Positions 50,625 to 59,676 of a DNA stretch of 64,000 nt are shown here, piece after piece. This stretch comes from Niabella sp. (GTDB lineage: Bacteria > Bacteroidota > Bacteroidia > Chitinophagales > Chitinophagaceae). Under the pieces are notes generated by a model. That model was not told the DNA's origin, made no database searches, and saw only the letters and a program-made list of their open reading frames with translations. Each line of letters begins with the position of its first letter. Position 1 is the stretch's first letter. The stretch is from the NCBI GenBank assembly GCA_017744715.1, contig JAGIAT010000010.1:62001-126000 (forward strand). Direction: 5' to 3'. Both the position numbers and the translations under genes were made by a program.

Positions 50625-51362
50625 TTACAAAAGTAAAGCGGATAAGATATAGTCGGCCAGCAATAATAACACACAGGATACCACTACTGCCCGGGTACTG
50701 CTATGCCCGATCTCCAGTGCACCGCCTTTTACGTTATACCCGTAAAAAGCAGGAACCGCGGTAATGATAAAGGCAAATACAAATGATTTGATAAGGGCAA
50801 AATAAACGTTATAGGCTTTAAAGGCCATTACCAGGCCGGTATCAAAAATACTGGGGTCAATGATTCCCGCGGCGGTTCCGGCAAGACGTCCGCCCCAGAT
50901 GCCCAGCACCATGGCCAGCATAATCAGGAGCGGAATGGTTACCAGGCCGGCCAGGATCTTGGGCAGTACCAGGTAACCCTTGGTATTGATCCCCATAATT
51001 TCCAAGGCATCGATCTGCTCACTCACCCGCATATTTCCAAGCTCGCTGGCAATTTTACTTCCTACCACACCGCAAAGCACGATACAACTCAGTGTGGGCG
51101 CAAATTCAAGGATCACGGTGTCTCTTACGATTTGGGCGATAGTGGTTTTGGGAATGATGGGCGATACCAGCTGGTAAGCCGTTTGCAGGGTGGATACCGC
51201 ACCAATGAAAACGGAAATGATACAGATGATCCCTAATGAGCCGATACCGATGTCGTTGCACTGAAGCATGAACTGCTTCCAGTACATTTTGGAATTTTCC
51301 GGTTTCCGGAACATTCCCCCGGCCATTTTGATAAATTCCCCAAGCTCTCTTAATATTTTCAA
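50625..51362 (-). CDS. ABC transporter permease, MlaE type
   Basis: A 245-aa integral membrane protein of the MlaE (DUF140) family with about five to six helices. The centre LEFAPTLSCIVLCGVVGSKIASELGNMRVSEQIDALEIMGIN is the family signature (cores VVGSKIASELG and EQIDALEIMG). The start is TTG 51362 (MKILRELGEF); the next ATG would remove conserved residues. It starts 21 nt after the malic enzyme gene and is followed closely by the ATPase. This three-gene order is probably one operon. Confidence 0.9.
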   Translation of the reverse strand: MKILRELGEFIKMAGGMFRKPENSKMYWKQFMLQCNDIGIGSLGIICIISVFIGAVSTLQTAYQLVSPIIPKTTIAQIVRDTVILEFAPTLSCIVLCGVVGSKIASELGNMRVSEQIDALEIMGINTKGYLVLPKILAGLVTIPLLIMLAMVLGIWGGRLAGTAAGIIDPSIFDTGLVMAFKAYNVYFALIKSFVFAFIITAVPAFYGYNVKGGALEIGHSSTRAVVVSCVLLLLADYILSALLL

Positions 51363-51383
51363 TGGATTGCTTTTAAAAATGGA

Positions 51384-53714
51384 TCAATCAGTTTTTCTTT
51401 TTAACAGCCGCTTTGCTTTCCGGTCTTCTGCAACAGGCGGTTTTGTTTTTAATTGCGCATCAATAACTGCGATCATGGCCATATTTACAATATTGCTTAC
51501 CGTGCTGCCCAGCTGCAACAGATGCACCGGCTTTTTTAATCCCATTACAATGGGCCCTACAGCATCGGTGGACCCGATCTCCAGCAGGATATTGTAGGCA
51601 ATGTTTCCCGATGCTAAGTTAGGAAAGATCAGCGTGTTTACCTGTTGTCCTACCAGATCGCTAAACGGGTATATTTCCTGCAACAGCCCGTTATTCAGCG
51701 CAATATTGGCCTGCATTTCGCCATCTACGATCAGATCCGGCATTTTTTCCTTTACCAGCATTCTTGCCTGGGACACGAGTTTGGCTTCGGGCGATTTACT
51801 GCTGCCAAAATTCGAATAACTGAGCATGGCGATGCGGGGCGTAAGATTAAAGGCCTTTACTTCCTTTGCGGTCAGCAATACGATCTCTGCAAGTTCTTCT
51901 GCTGTGGGGTTAAAGTTCACGGTTGTATCCGCAAGGAATAGCGGTCCTTTTTTGGTCATAACCAGGTACATCCCCGCCACCCGGTTTACGCCGGGTTCCG
52001 TGCCAATAATCTGCAACGCCGGGCGGATGGCCTCGTCATATTTTTTGGTAAGACCGGCCAGCATACAGTCTGCATCGCCCTGCTCCACCATCATACACCC
52101 GAAATGATTGCGTTCCTTCATCAGCTTGTGCGCCTCTTCCTTCGTATATCCCTTGCGGGCCCGCTTCCGGAAAAAGAGTTCGCCATACTCCTTCCGTTTT
52201 TCAATCATATCTTCACTCCGCGGATCAAAAATGGCCATTCCCGAAATATCAATGCTGTTTTCCGCAGCGATGACCTCGATCTCTTTTTTATCGCCGATCA
52301 GCTGCGGGTAGCCGATCCCCTCGTCTAAAACGATCTGGGCGGCTTTTAAGATTTTTACATTTTCTCCTTCCGCAAATACAATACGCTTGGGAGCCGATCG
52401 CGCTTTGGCGCCCATTGCCCGCAACACCTGGTTGTCTACACCCAGCCGTTTATCCAGTTCCCTGCTGTAATGTTCCCAGTCGTGTATCTGGTGATAGGCC
52501 ACACCGGTTTCCATGGCCGCCCGCGCCACAGCGGGTGCTACGGCGGTTAACAAGCGCGGGTCAAGCGGTTTCGGAATGATATAATCTGCACCAAAAGCCA
52601 TTTTCTCCTGGTTATACGCCAGGTTTACGATATCGGGTACCGGCATTTTAGCCAGCCCTGCCAGCGCTCTTACCGCGGCCAGCTTCATTTCTGTATTAAT
52701 CACCCGGGCCCGTACATCCAGGGCACCCCTGAAAATATAGGGAAAGCCCAGCACGTTGTTTACCTGGTTGGGATAATCACTGCGGCCGGTTGCCATAATA
52801 ATATCTTTCCGGGCACCGGTAGCAGCTTCCCAGGGGATCTCCGGATCGGGGTTGGCCATGGCAAAAACAATCGGATTTTTGGCCATACTTTTAACCATAT
52901 CTGCAGAAACGGTATTACCAGCGCTCAGGCCGATAAATACGTCGGCACCTTTCATGGCCTCCGCCAGGGAAAGTTCGCCGGTGGCATTGGCAAAAGGAAG
53001 TTTCATTTCCTCCAGATCGGTCCGGTCTTTACGTAAAACGCCATGTTTATCAAACATCAGGAAATTGGAAGGTTTGGCCCCCAACTCCTGGTACAATAGT
53101 ACACAGGCCATGGCCGCAGCCCCGGCACCATTTACCACAAACTTTACTTTATCAATCTTTTTCTTCTGAATTTCCAGCGCGTTGATGAGTGCGGCTGCAC
53201 TGATAATGGCCGTGCCATGCTGGTCGTCGTGCATTACAGGAATATTCATCTGCCTGCGCAGTTCCTGTTCAATATAAAAACATTCGGGCGCCTTGATATC
53301 TTCCAGGTTGATGCCGCCGAAAGTGGGTTCGAGCGCCTTTACAATTTCAACAAACTTCTGGGGGTCTTTTTCGTTCACTTCGATATCAAACACGTCAATA
53401 TCTGCAAAAATCTTAAACAGTACACCCTTACCTTCCATTACGGGCTTGCTGGCCTCCGGTCCTATATCGCCCAATCCCAATACGGCAGTGCCGTTGCTGA
53501 TTACCGCCACCAGGTTACCTTTTGCGGTATATTTATATACATTCTCTACGTTCCGGGCAATTTCCAGGCAGGGTTCCGCCACACCGGGCGAATAAGCAAG
53601 TGCCAGGTCCCGTTGGGTTTTTGCCTTTTTTGTTGGAATTACTTCAATTTTCCCCGGTCGTCCTTTTGCGTGATAGGCCAATGCCTGTTCCTTTCGTAGA
53701 TCATTCTTTGCCAT
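51384..53714 (-). CDS. maeB: NADP-dependent malic enzyme with phosphotransacetylase-like domain
   Basis: A 776-aa fusion. Residues 1-430 form the malic enzyme (DLALAYSPGVAEPCL, NAD-binding VNGAGAAAMAC, and GLSAGNTVSADMVK), decarboxylating malate to pyruvate. Residues about 430-760 are a phosphate acetyltransferase-like domain (IVFAEGENVKILKAAQIV, and ANIALNNGLLQEIYPFSDLVGQQVNTLIFPNL), which in MaeB regulates activity through acetyl-CoA rather than catalysing transfer. First gene of the operon with the MlaE/MlaF-type transporter; the link to lipid transport may be only transcriptional. Confidence 0.96.
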   Translation of the reverse strand: MAKNDLRKEQALAYHAKGRPGKIEVIPTKKAKTQRDLALAYSPGVAEPCLEIARNVENVYKYTAKGNLVAVISNGTAVLGLGDIGPEASKPVMEGKGVLFKIFADIDVFDIEVNEKDPQKFVEIVKALEPTFGGINLEDIKAPECFYIEQELRRQMNIPVMHDDQHGTAIISAAALINALEIQKKKIDKVKFVVNGAGAAAMACVLLYQELGAKPSNFLMFDKHGVLRKDRTDLEEMKLPFANATGELSLAEAMKGADVFIGLSAGNTVSADMVKSMAKNPIVFAMANPDPEIPWEAATGARKDIIMATGRSDYPNQVNNVLGFPYIFRGALDVRARVINTEMKLAAVRALAGLAKMPVPDIVNLAYNQEKMAFGADYIIPKPLDPRLLTAVAPAVARAAMETGVAYHQIHDWEHYSRELDKRLGVDNQVLRAMGAKARSAPKRIVFAEGENVKILKAAQIVLDEGIGYPQLIGDKKEIEVIAAENSIDISGMAIFDPRSEDMIEKRKEYGELFFRKRARKGYTKEEAHKLMKERNHFGCMMVEQGDADCMLAGLTKKYDEAIRPALQIIGTEPGVNRVAGMYLVMTKKGPLFLADTTVNFNPTAEELAEIVLLTAKEVKAFNLTPRIAMLSYSNFGSSKSPEAKLVSQARMLVKEKMPDLIVDGEMQANIALNNGLLQEIYPFSDLVGQQVNTLIFPNLASGNIAYNILLEIGSTDAVGPIVMGLKKPVHLLQLGSTVSNIVNMAMIAVIDAQLKTKPPVAEDRKAKRLLKRKTD

Positions 53715-54040
53715 ATGAATTCTTTCGGGGTATTAACCGGTTTTTAGACGCCCGAAAAGTAAATCAATCCGCCAAATATGCAAAATAATTATTTGTTCCG
53801 CAGGGCCTTGCGTTGCCCCGCAAAGGCTGAACAGACTGTCATTTGCGCCTTGTTCCGGCCCCGGTCCTTTTCAGGTGTTTTTGGAAGAAAACGCCTTCAT
53901 TTATGAAGGCCGGCGCTGCAGGCATTACCCGGGCTACCGCATCTTTTTTATACGTGCAAACCTGCCAAAGTATGCCAATATTCCATCGAACCTGTTGAAG
54001 AACAAGGCCTAATAAAAACAGTACGGTTCATTCGTCCGTT
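53715..54040. other. Intergenic region between maeB and the CCDC81-type gene
   Basis: A 326-bp spacer without a credible gene. It contains a perfect GCCTTCAT-TT-ATGAAGGC palindrome at 53893-53910, which could terminate transcription of the gene ending at 54041. No promoter of TAnnTTTG type is obvious for maeB. Confidence 0.5.
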
Positions 54041-54895
54041 TTAGCGGATGGTTACCTTTTTTCCGGAGATGGCTGTTAAGGAATCCCGCACCCGGGTGGT
54101 ATCGGTTGCAGCCGTAGGCAGTTTCATAATAATGGCGTATTGAACAGAATCCAGCCGCTCCAGTTCTACCGGCCATGAGATCCGTTTGAGCTGATTATAG
54201 CGTTTGGATGCGCGGGGCTCTTTTGTAACCTCCAGTACATAGGTTGTTACACCGGGAGTAGAGGTTGGCACCGGCGCGGTATTCACCGGGGCTACTGCCG
54301 GCTTATGGGTAGTATCGGTTTTTTCGGTAACAACAGGTGCCGGCTGATCCGTAGTTTCCGGAGCCACCGCGGTTTCACGGGGCGTTCCCGTTTTAGAGTA
54401 AAACCAAATGGTAGCGGCAATGGCAATTACCGCCAGTACAATTATGATGATCGCCGGCTTTTTTGATCGGCCATTTCCTGGCTTTTCGTCAATATAGCTT
54501 TGGGGTATGGTATTTCTTTCTGTAATCGGCACATCTTTCTTCTTTGGCGGAAGGGCCGTTGTATTTGAAATAAAGTCATAGGAGCCATCTGCTTTTTTTA
54601 GCAGGGTACCGATCCCGTTAAAAAGGTAGGGCTTTCCGGTATTTAAAAACCGGATGGCATCCTCCAGTTGCGAATGCAGGTCGGAAATAGCCAAAACCTT
54701 CATTTTCCCCGTTTCCGAGGAAATATAATCCACTACCGGCTCGTCAAACCCATCCACCGGCCGTTGTTCAAACCGCACATTCGGATGCTCCGGGTCACTG
54801 TTGTTTTCGGCATAAAAAACTCCCAGCCCGGGCAAGCTTAACTGCTTATGGGCGAACAGGTATTGGGCTAATAATGACGCTAGTTTCACAAACAA
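54041..54895 (-). CDS. CCDC81-type HU-domain protein with membrane helix and SPOR-like end
   Basis: A 284-aa protein. Residues 1-120 match the prokaryotic HU-CCDC81 type domain (LASLLAQYLFAHKQLSLPGLGVF and GKPYLFNGIGTLLKKADGSYDF). Then a basic linker, a membrane helix (PAIIIIVLAVIAIAATIWFY), a Pro/Thr-rich stretch and a C-terminal SPOR-like fold (YVLEVTKEPRASKRYNQLK to the end). Such proteins link envelope or peptidoglycan to cytoplasmic elements. The start is a TTG (54895) or GTG (54889); no ATG is available, and the exact choice is open. Confidence 0.75.
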   Translation of the reverse strand: MFVKLASLLAQYLFAHKQLSLPGLGVFYAENNSDPEHPNVRFEQRPVDGFDEPVVDYISSETGKMKVLAISDLHSQLEDAIRFLNTGKPYLFNGIGTLLKKADGSYDFISNTTALPPKKKDVPITERNTIPQSYIDEKPGNGRSKKPAIIIIVLAVIAIAATIWFYSKTGTPRETAVAPETTDQPAPVVTEKTDTTHKPAVAPVNTAPVPTSTPGVTTYVLEVTKEPRASKRYNQLKRISWPVELERLDSVQYAIIMKLPTAATDTTRVRDSLTAISGKKVTIR

Positions 54896-54955
54896 TTAAT
54901 TGAACTGCAATATATGCAAGATTTGTTACACTTACAAAACTGCTTGTTTTTCATG

Positions 54956-54963
54956 TACCTTTG
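54956..54963 (+). promoter_or_regulatory. -7 element TACCTTTG before the gene at 54971
   Basis: Perfect TAnnTTTG ending 7 nt before ATG 54971. It is the fifth site of this type in the window. Confidence 0.6.
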
Positions 54964-54970
54964 GGGGGTC

Positions 54971-55285
54971 ATGTATACCAAAGAAGAGGAAGCTTTTATA
55001 AAGTATTGGGAAGCCCACCGGCTTAAGAAAAAAAGATCATTAAAAAATTTCCTTATCAGTGCACCATTGGGCATCTTGCTGGTAGTCAGTATTTTTATCA
55101 ATTTTTTCAGCGGCTGGTATAAAAAAGCCGCCATGGAAGCCAACGCAGATCCGTCGCTTTTTTTAATTTTGCTGATCGCCGGTGTTATTATTGTTGCGTT
55201 TATTGCCGTCTTTTCGTCTTATCACAAGTGGGATATCAATGAAAACTACTACAAATCCTTGCTGGCCCGAAAAAACAAAAAGTAA
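54971..55285 (+). CDS. Small two-helix membrane protein
   Basis: A 104-aa protein starting MYTKEEEAFIKYWEAHRLKK at an ATG directly after a perfect -7 element; the longer frame back to 54914 would start upstream of the promoter. A basic cytoplasmic N-terminus is followed by two membrane helices (ISAPLGILLVVSIFINFF and LFLILLIAGVIIVAFIAVF) and a charged C-terminal tail. No family recognised. It is divergent from the CCDC81-type gene and 47 bp ahead of the FKBP-like array. Confidence 0.75.
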   Translation: MYTKEEEAFIKYWEAHRLKKKRSLKNFLISAPLGILLVVSIFINFFSGWYKKAAMEANADPSLFLILLIAGVIIVAFIAVFSSYHKWDINENYYKSLLARKNKK

Positions 55286-55332
55286 TTAATTGATTTATAA
55301 ATAGATTCGTTTAAATTTTTTAAATTGAGAGA

Positions 55333-55875
55333 ATGAAAAAAAAGTTATTCCTACCCGTAGCAGCTGTTGCTGCCGCCGTAACGATGCTGGCTTCCTGTAT
55401 TAAAAACGATGGCCCAACCTGCTATCCCAATACACTGGAAAAAGACCGGGCGGTGATTGATTCCTTCATCGATAAAAATCCCTCTGTAAGTTATCTGAGC
55501 TTTAATTCTACCTACAGTGCATATATGGGTGTTGCAGATCCCGGAACCGGCAGTCAGCCCAAGGATGATTCACTGGTAAGCTTTAAATATACCATGTCCC
55601 TGATGAATGGAACCGAGATCGGAACATCGGATGAGATCAAAACAAATTCGAATGGAACGCCGCTCCGTTTAAAGGATCTGATCGATCAGCAAGGCCAGCC
55701 TTCGCTCTATTATGCAGCGCTTTCCACATTGAAAAAAGGCGGTAAGTTTAAAGTGATCCTGCCTTCTTCCATCTATTTCTCCTGCGCTCCGCAAACGATC
55801 AACGGGAAAAGCGTTCCGGGCTACTCCCAGTTGATTTATGATTATATCCTTACCGATGTAAAAGCACCGAACTAA
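55333..55875 (+). CDS. FKBP-like lipoprotein 1 (degenerate active site)
   Basis: A 180-aa lipoprotein (lipobox Cys22 in LASC) with an FKBP-fold domain after an N-terminal helix. The expected active-site residues are not kept: no FDSS motif (EIGTSDEIK instead) and no Trp in the floor of the pocket. Extra cysteines at 30 and 151 correspond to those of the three following paralogues. It shares its last base with the next gene (TAATG), so the two are translationally coupled. It may bind peptides rather than isomerise prolines. Confidence 0.82.
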   Translation: MKKKLFLPVAAVAAAVTMLASCIKNDGPTCYPNTLEKDRAVIDSFIDKNPSVSYLSFNSTYSAYMGVADPGTGSQPKDDSLVSFKYTMSLMNGTEIGTSDEIKTNSNGTPLRLKDLIDQQGQPSLYYAALSTLKKGGKFKVILPSSIYFSCAPQTINGKSVPGYSQLIYDYILTDVKAPN

Positions 55876-56411
55876 TGAGGACCCAAGCTATAAAAACGCG
55901 GATCGCTTCCGTACTGGCTCTGTCGTTCCTGGTGGTACTGATAGCACGATGCTCAAAATCTGACGATCAATCCATTTGCCTTCATAAGCTCACCCTGAGC
56001 CAGGACCGGCAGATCATCGATTCCTTTCTGCAAAAGAACGGAACCAGTGCATTGTATAGTTTCGACGAACAGGCATCCGTTTACTATTATATCGAAAATC
56101 CGGGCACAGGCACTACCAAACCTACGGTTGATTCGCTGGTATCCTTTCAGTACACCGGAAAACTGATGAACGGGACCATTGTGGATGCGTTTACCTCAAA
56201 GCAGCCCCCCACCGCTCCGCTGAGAGATTTTAGCTCCGGCGTGCACCTGGTGTACGCGCTTAGCAAAATTTCAAAGGGAGGAAAGATCCGGCTGGTGATC
56301 CCTTCTACATCGCAGTTTGGTTGTATATCAGTTATGGGCATTAATATGATACCTGCAAACTCGCAGCTGGTTTATGAATACGAGCTCATTGATATGACTA
56401 CCAATCAGTGA
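55875..56411 (+). CDS. FKBP-like lipoprotein 2
   Basis: A 178-aa exported protein with signal and lipobox-like LIARC (Cys26; Arg at -1 is atypical). The FKBP domain spans about 85-172: VSFQYTGKLMNGTIVD (weak FDSS equivalent), SSGVHLVYAL instead of the Trp-containing loop, and a FGC at 148-150. Paired cysteines at 35 and 150. ATG overlaps the stop of gene 1. Its active site is partly degenerate. Confidence 0.82.
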   Translation: MRTQAIKTRIASVLALSFLVVLIARCSKSDDQSICLHKLTLSQDRQIIDSFLQKNGTSALYSFDEQASVYYYIENPGTGTTKPTVDSLVSFQYTGKLMNGTIVDAFTSKQPPTAPLRDFSSGVHLVYALSKISKGGKIRLVIPSTSQFGCISVMGINMIPANSQLVYEYELIDMTTNQ

Positions 56412-56448
56412 TTATTTTAAATTAAAAAAACAGAGTTTAGACCCTTAT

Positions 56449-56928
56449 ATGAAAAAATTGTATGGACTGGCGTTGATTGGATGCGTTGCGATGATCGGTT
56501 GCCTCAAAAACGATGATGTGAAGCAATGTACCCCTAAGACCGTAGAGAGTGAAAAAGCGGCGATGACAAAATTTGCTGCAGACAGTGCCATTAACGTTAC
56601 TACTGATGCCAGCGGCATCATGTACGAAGTCATAACCCCCGGAACTGGTATTACCCCTTCGGCAAGCAGTACGGTTACGGCAAAATACGTAGGCCGGTTT
56701 TTAAATGGCCGCGGGTTCGATTCTTCCTATGTAAGAGAACCTAACGGCACTTCGTTTTCTTTAAATGGGGTTATTGCCGGATGGCAGCTGGGTATTCCCA
56801 AGATAAAGGAAGGCGGAAAGGTTAAACTCATCATTCCTTCTTCTTTAGCTTACGGCTGTACCGGATACCGGAGCATTCCTCCAGATCAGCCGCTTTACTT
56901 TTATGTGGAACTGGTAAAAGTTCAGTAA
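56449..56928 (+). CDS. FKBP-type peptidyl-prolyl isomerase lipoprotein 3
   Basis: The best-preserved FKBP of the array, 159 aa. Lipobox Cys18 (MIGC). Active-site elements are intact: Tyr in AKYVGRFLNGRGFDSS, Trp in GVIAGWQLG, Tyr in AYG and the terminal YFYVELVKV. Cys27 and Cys137 (AYGC) are the extra pair. Should catalyse cis-trans proline isomerisation in the periplasm. It is followed by a strong terminator at 56968. Confidence 0.9.
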   Translation: MKKLYGLALIGCVAMIGCLKNDDVKQCTPKTVESEKAAMTKFAADSAINVTTDASGIMYEVITPGTGITPSASSTVTAKYVGRFLNGRGFDSSYVREPNGTSFSLNGVIAGWQLGIPKIKEGGKVKLIIPSSLAYGCTGYRSIPPDQPLYFYVELVKVQ

Positions 56929-56967
56929 TGAAAGATGGCCAGACAACACTTATTTAATGAATACTAC

Positions 56968-56991
56968 AACCCCGGTTCATCCGGGGTTTTT
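56968..56991 (+). terminator. Terminator of the FKBP-like operon
   Basis: Stem AACCCCGG/CCGGGGTT with a five-base loop and T-run, 39 nt after the stop at 56928. Confidence 0.85.
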
Positions 56992-57160
56992 GATTTAAAA
57001 CCGGATACTGCTATCAATAATACGGTGCCGGCCGGCTTTATCAAACAGCCCTCACACTTTGGGGAAAAGCGGCCGGCAGTTCTGCACAATCCGGTCATTT
57101 ATGTAAATTCGCCCCGGGGAGGGCAATGATCCCTTTCGCTGAATCATTAACACATCATCT

Positions 57161-57652
57161 ATGAACAGAAAATTATGCGCTGGCCTGGTGGTCATACTCG
57201 GTCTTTTGATCGCTGGCTGTATTAAGGAAGAAACCACTGCTGCCTGCGATCTCAAACCTGCCACCAGCGATACCACACAGATGAAACAGTATATTAAAGA
57301 CAGCGCCATCGATGTTGTAGTTGATCCCAGCAACTGGGTCATGTGGCAGGTAATCCGGGAAGGCACCGGAGCCCGGCCGGAGCCCAACAGCCAGGTAACG
57401 ATTAAATTTATGGGCCGGCTGCTGACCGGACAGGGATTTGATTCCAGCTCGGCTAAAAACCCCGACGGAATGACGCTCCGGCTAAACGCGGCCATACCAG
57501 GACTTTATCTTGGCCTATCCAAGATCCGGGAAGGCGGCGCCATTAAGCTGCTCATTCCTTCAGCACAGGCCTATGGGTGCGATCCCCGGTATGGCTCATT
57601 AACCAATCAGCCCCTGTTTTTTAATATTGAACTGGTAAAAGTGAGTAATTGA
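57161..57652 (+). CDS. FKBP-type lipoprotein 4
   Basis: A 163-aa lipoprotein (lipobox IAGC, Cys20). The FKBP domain has FDSS and AYGC (Cys140), but Phe replaces the first pocket Tyr and Leu replaces the Trp (AIPGLYLGL). The second extra cysteine is at 29, nine residues after the lipobox. Separated from genes 1-3 by a terminator, and preceded by TAAATTCG at 57104, a variant -7 element. Activity reduced or altered. Confidence 0.87.
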   Translation: MNRKLCAGLVVILGLLIAGCIKEETTAACDLKPATSDTTQMKQYIKDSAIDVVVDPSNWVMWQVIREGTGARPEPNSQVTIKFMGRLLTGQGFDSSSAKNPDGMTLRLNAAIPGLYLGLSKIREGGAIKLLIPSAQAYGCDPRYGSLTNQPLFFNIELVKVSN

Positions 57653-57855
57653 TCGAAGCATTTTATTAAGCATGCGGTGTGTTCTTTTTTCTAACCGTTG
57701 AACAGATCGATACCGCTTTGAACTTAAATCCCATTTTAGCCGCCCGGGTATACTGATATCTCTGAACGGTATGACCAATTGACTTTTGACACGCCTGTTT
57801 GTTTTCTTATCCAATCAACCAGTTTGTTGTATTTTCGGTCTCTAAAGATTGAACC

Positions 57856-59298
57856 ATGCAATACGAACCGATTTCGGTTTTTGATATGTTGAAAATCGGT
57901 ATAGGGCCTTCCAGCTCGCATACATTAGGTCCCTGGCGGGCTGCCGAACGCTTTTTGGGCTTTTTAATGCAGCAGGGAAAACTGGAACAGGTAACGTCTT
58001 TGAAAGTGCTGTTATATGGTTCCCTTGCCAAAACAGGTGTGGGGCATGGTACCGATATCGCCGTACAACTGGGGCTCTGCGGGTATGACCCGGTGACCTT
58101 TGATGTAGAAAAGATTGACGCAACGATTGCCACAATACGGCAAACCAAAAGCCTGGTGCTCGCCGGGCGCAGGCCCATCTTTTTTGATCCCCAAACGGCG
58201 ATTGAATTCCTTTTTACGGAAACCCTGCCCTACCACTCTAACGGGCTCACCTTCCTGGCCTCATTGGAAAACGGGGAGCATATGGCCAAAACCTATTATT
58301 CTATTGGCGGTGGTTTTGTAAAAGAAGAAGGCGAGGATGCCGTTTTAAACAACCATGTACTTCTGCCCTTTCCCATCGACAATGGCGATGACCTGTTGCG
58401 CTGGAGTATTAAAACAGGACTTTCAATCAGCGAAATTGTTGCCGAAAATGAGCAGGCCTGGCGCAGTGAGCAGGAAACCAATGAGGGACTTACAAAAATA
58501 TGGGATGCCATGCGCGACTGTATTTACCGGGGCTGTCACAAAACCGGGGTGTTGCCCGGTGGTTTGAATGTAAGGAGGCGTGCTGCCGCGCTCAACAAAA
58601 AGCTCATTGGAGAAGCCTCTTACGATTCCTATGAAGAGTGGATCCGTCTCATTCGCAAGGGAGGCAGCAGTTTTCGTTATACGCTGGATTGGGTAAGCTG
58701 TTTTGCCCTGGCGGTAAATGAAGAAAATGCTTCTTTTGGCCGGGTGGTAACGGCGCCTACCAACGGCTCTGCCGGCGTGATTCCGGCGGTACTCCATTAT
58801 TTTATTATTTTCTGTGCCGATGCGGAGCATAACACGAATACCTCCGAGCGGATCCGGAAGTTCCTGATGACCGCCGCTGAAATTGGCAGCATCTTTAAAA
58901 AAGAATCTACGATCTCCGCTGCCATGGGTGGCTGCCAGGCCGAGATCGGCGTTTCCTCTTCAATGGCCGCCGCCGCACTCACCGAAGGACTCGGCGGCTC
59001 GCAAAAGCAGGCAATGATGGCCGCTGAAATTGCCATGGAACATCATTTGGGAATGACCTGCGATCCGATTGGCGGCCTGGTACAGGTACCCTGCATCGAG
59101 CGGAATACCATGGGCGCTATCAAGGCTATTACCGCATCACAGCTGGCCCTGCAAAGCACCCCAGATTTTGCACGCGTATCCCTGGATGATGTAATTAAAA
59201 CCATGTGGGATACTGCCCAGGACATGAACTTTAAATATAAGGAAACTGCAGATGGTGGCCTGGCCGTAAATGTACCGCTGAGCCTGCCGGAGTGTTAA
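57856..59298 (+). CDS. L-serine ammonia-lyase, single-chain Fe-S type
   Basis: A 480-aa enzyme deaminating L-serine to pyruvate with a 4Fe-4S cluster. The N-terminal ACT-like/SDH beta domain (IGPSSSHTLGPWRAAERF) precedes the SDH alpha domain with cluster cysteines in GGCQAEIG (Cys360), GMTCDPIGGL (Cys402) and VPCIERN (Cys413). It lies in isolation between a terminator-free spacer and repeats. Expected product is pyruvate. TATTTTCG at 57830 is a plausible -7 element, 18 nt upstream of the ATG. Confidence 0.95.
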   Translation: MQYEPISVFDMLKIGIGPSSSHTLGPWRAAERFLGFLMQQGKLEQVTSLKVLLYGSLAKTGVGHGTDIAVQLGLCGYDPVTFDVEKIDATIATIRQTKSLVLAGRRPIFFDPQTAIEFLFTETLPYHSNGLTFLASLENGEHMAKTYYSIGGGFVKEEGEDAVLNNHVLLPFPIDNGDDLLRWSIKTGLSISEIVAENEQAWRSEQETNEGLTKIWDAMRDCIYRGCHKTGVLPGGLNVRRRAAALNKKLIGEASYDSYEEWIRLIRKGGSSFRYTLDWVSCFALAVNEENASFGRVVTAPTNGSAGVIPAVLHYFIIFCADAEHNTNTSERIRKFLMTAAEIGSIFKKESTISAAMGGCQAEIGVSSSMAAAALTEGLGGSQKQAMMAAEIAMEHHLGMTCDPIGGLVQVPCIERNTMGAIKAITASQLALQSTPDFARVSLDDVIKTMWDTAQDMNFKYKETADGGLAVNVPLSLPEC

Positions 59299-59312
59299 TG
59301 GATGATCGTTCC

Positions 59313-59668
59313 CTGCGGGAATGTAAAATATCCAATATGAAATTTTAAATGTAAAAGTGATGATGCCGTTGCTGCTCAATGATCTTCCTGCTAATTGACG
59401 CCTATACCGCGGAACCGGAAATTGAGCATCCTCATCAAGCAGGAACGGAATCTAACCTGGAACTTTAAACATTAAACCTGAAACCTTCTCCTGCGGGAAT
59501 TTAAAATATCCAATGTGAAATTTTAAATGTAGAAGTAAAGAGCCGTTACTGCTCAATGGCCTTTCCGCTGATCGATAGCTACCCCTGAACCGGAAGTGAA
59601 GCATCTGCAAGCAGCAACGGAATCCAACCTGGAACCTTAAACCTTAAACCTGGAACTATAAACCTGAA
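59313..59668. repeat. Two tandem copies of a 178-bp intergenic repeat
   Basis: Copies starting at 59313 and 59491 share CTGCGGGAATnTAAAATATC, AAATTTTAAATGTA and CAATG...CTTCC words and end in AACCTGGAAC-type runs. It fills the spacer between the serine dehydratase and rnhA genes. The theme resembles the reverse complement of parts of the 267-bp repeat near 5.8 kb. No gene is seen here. Confidence 0.75.
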
Positions 59669-59676
59669 ACGTTAAA

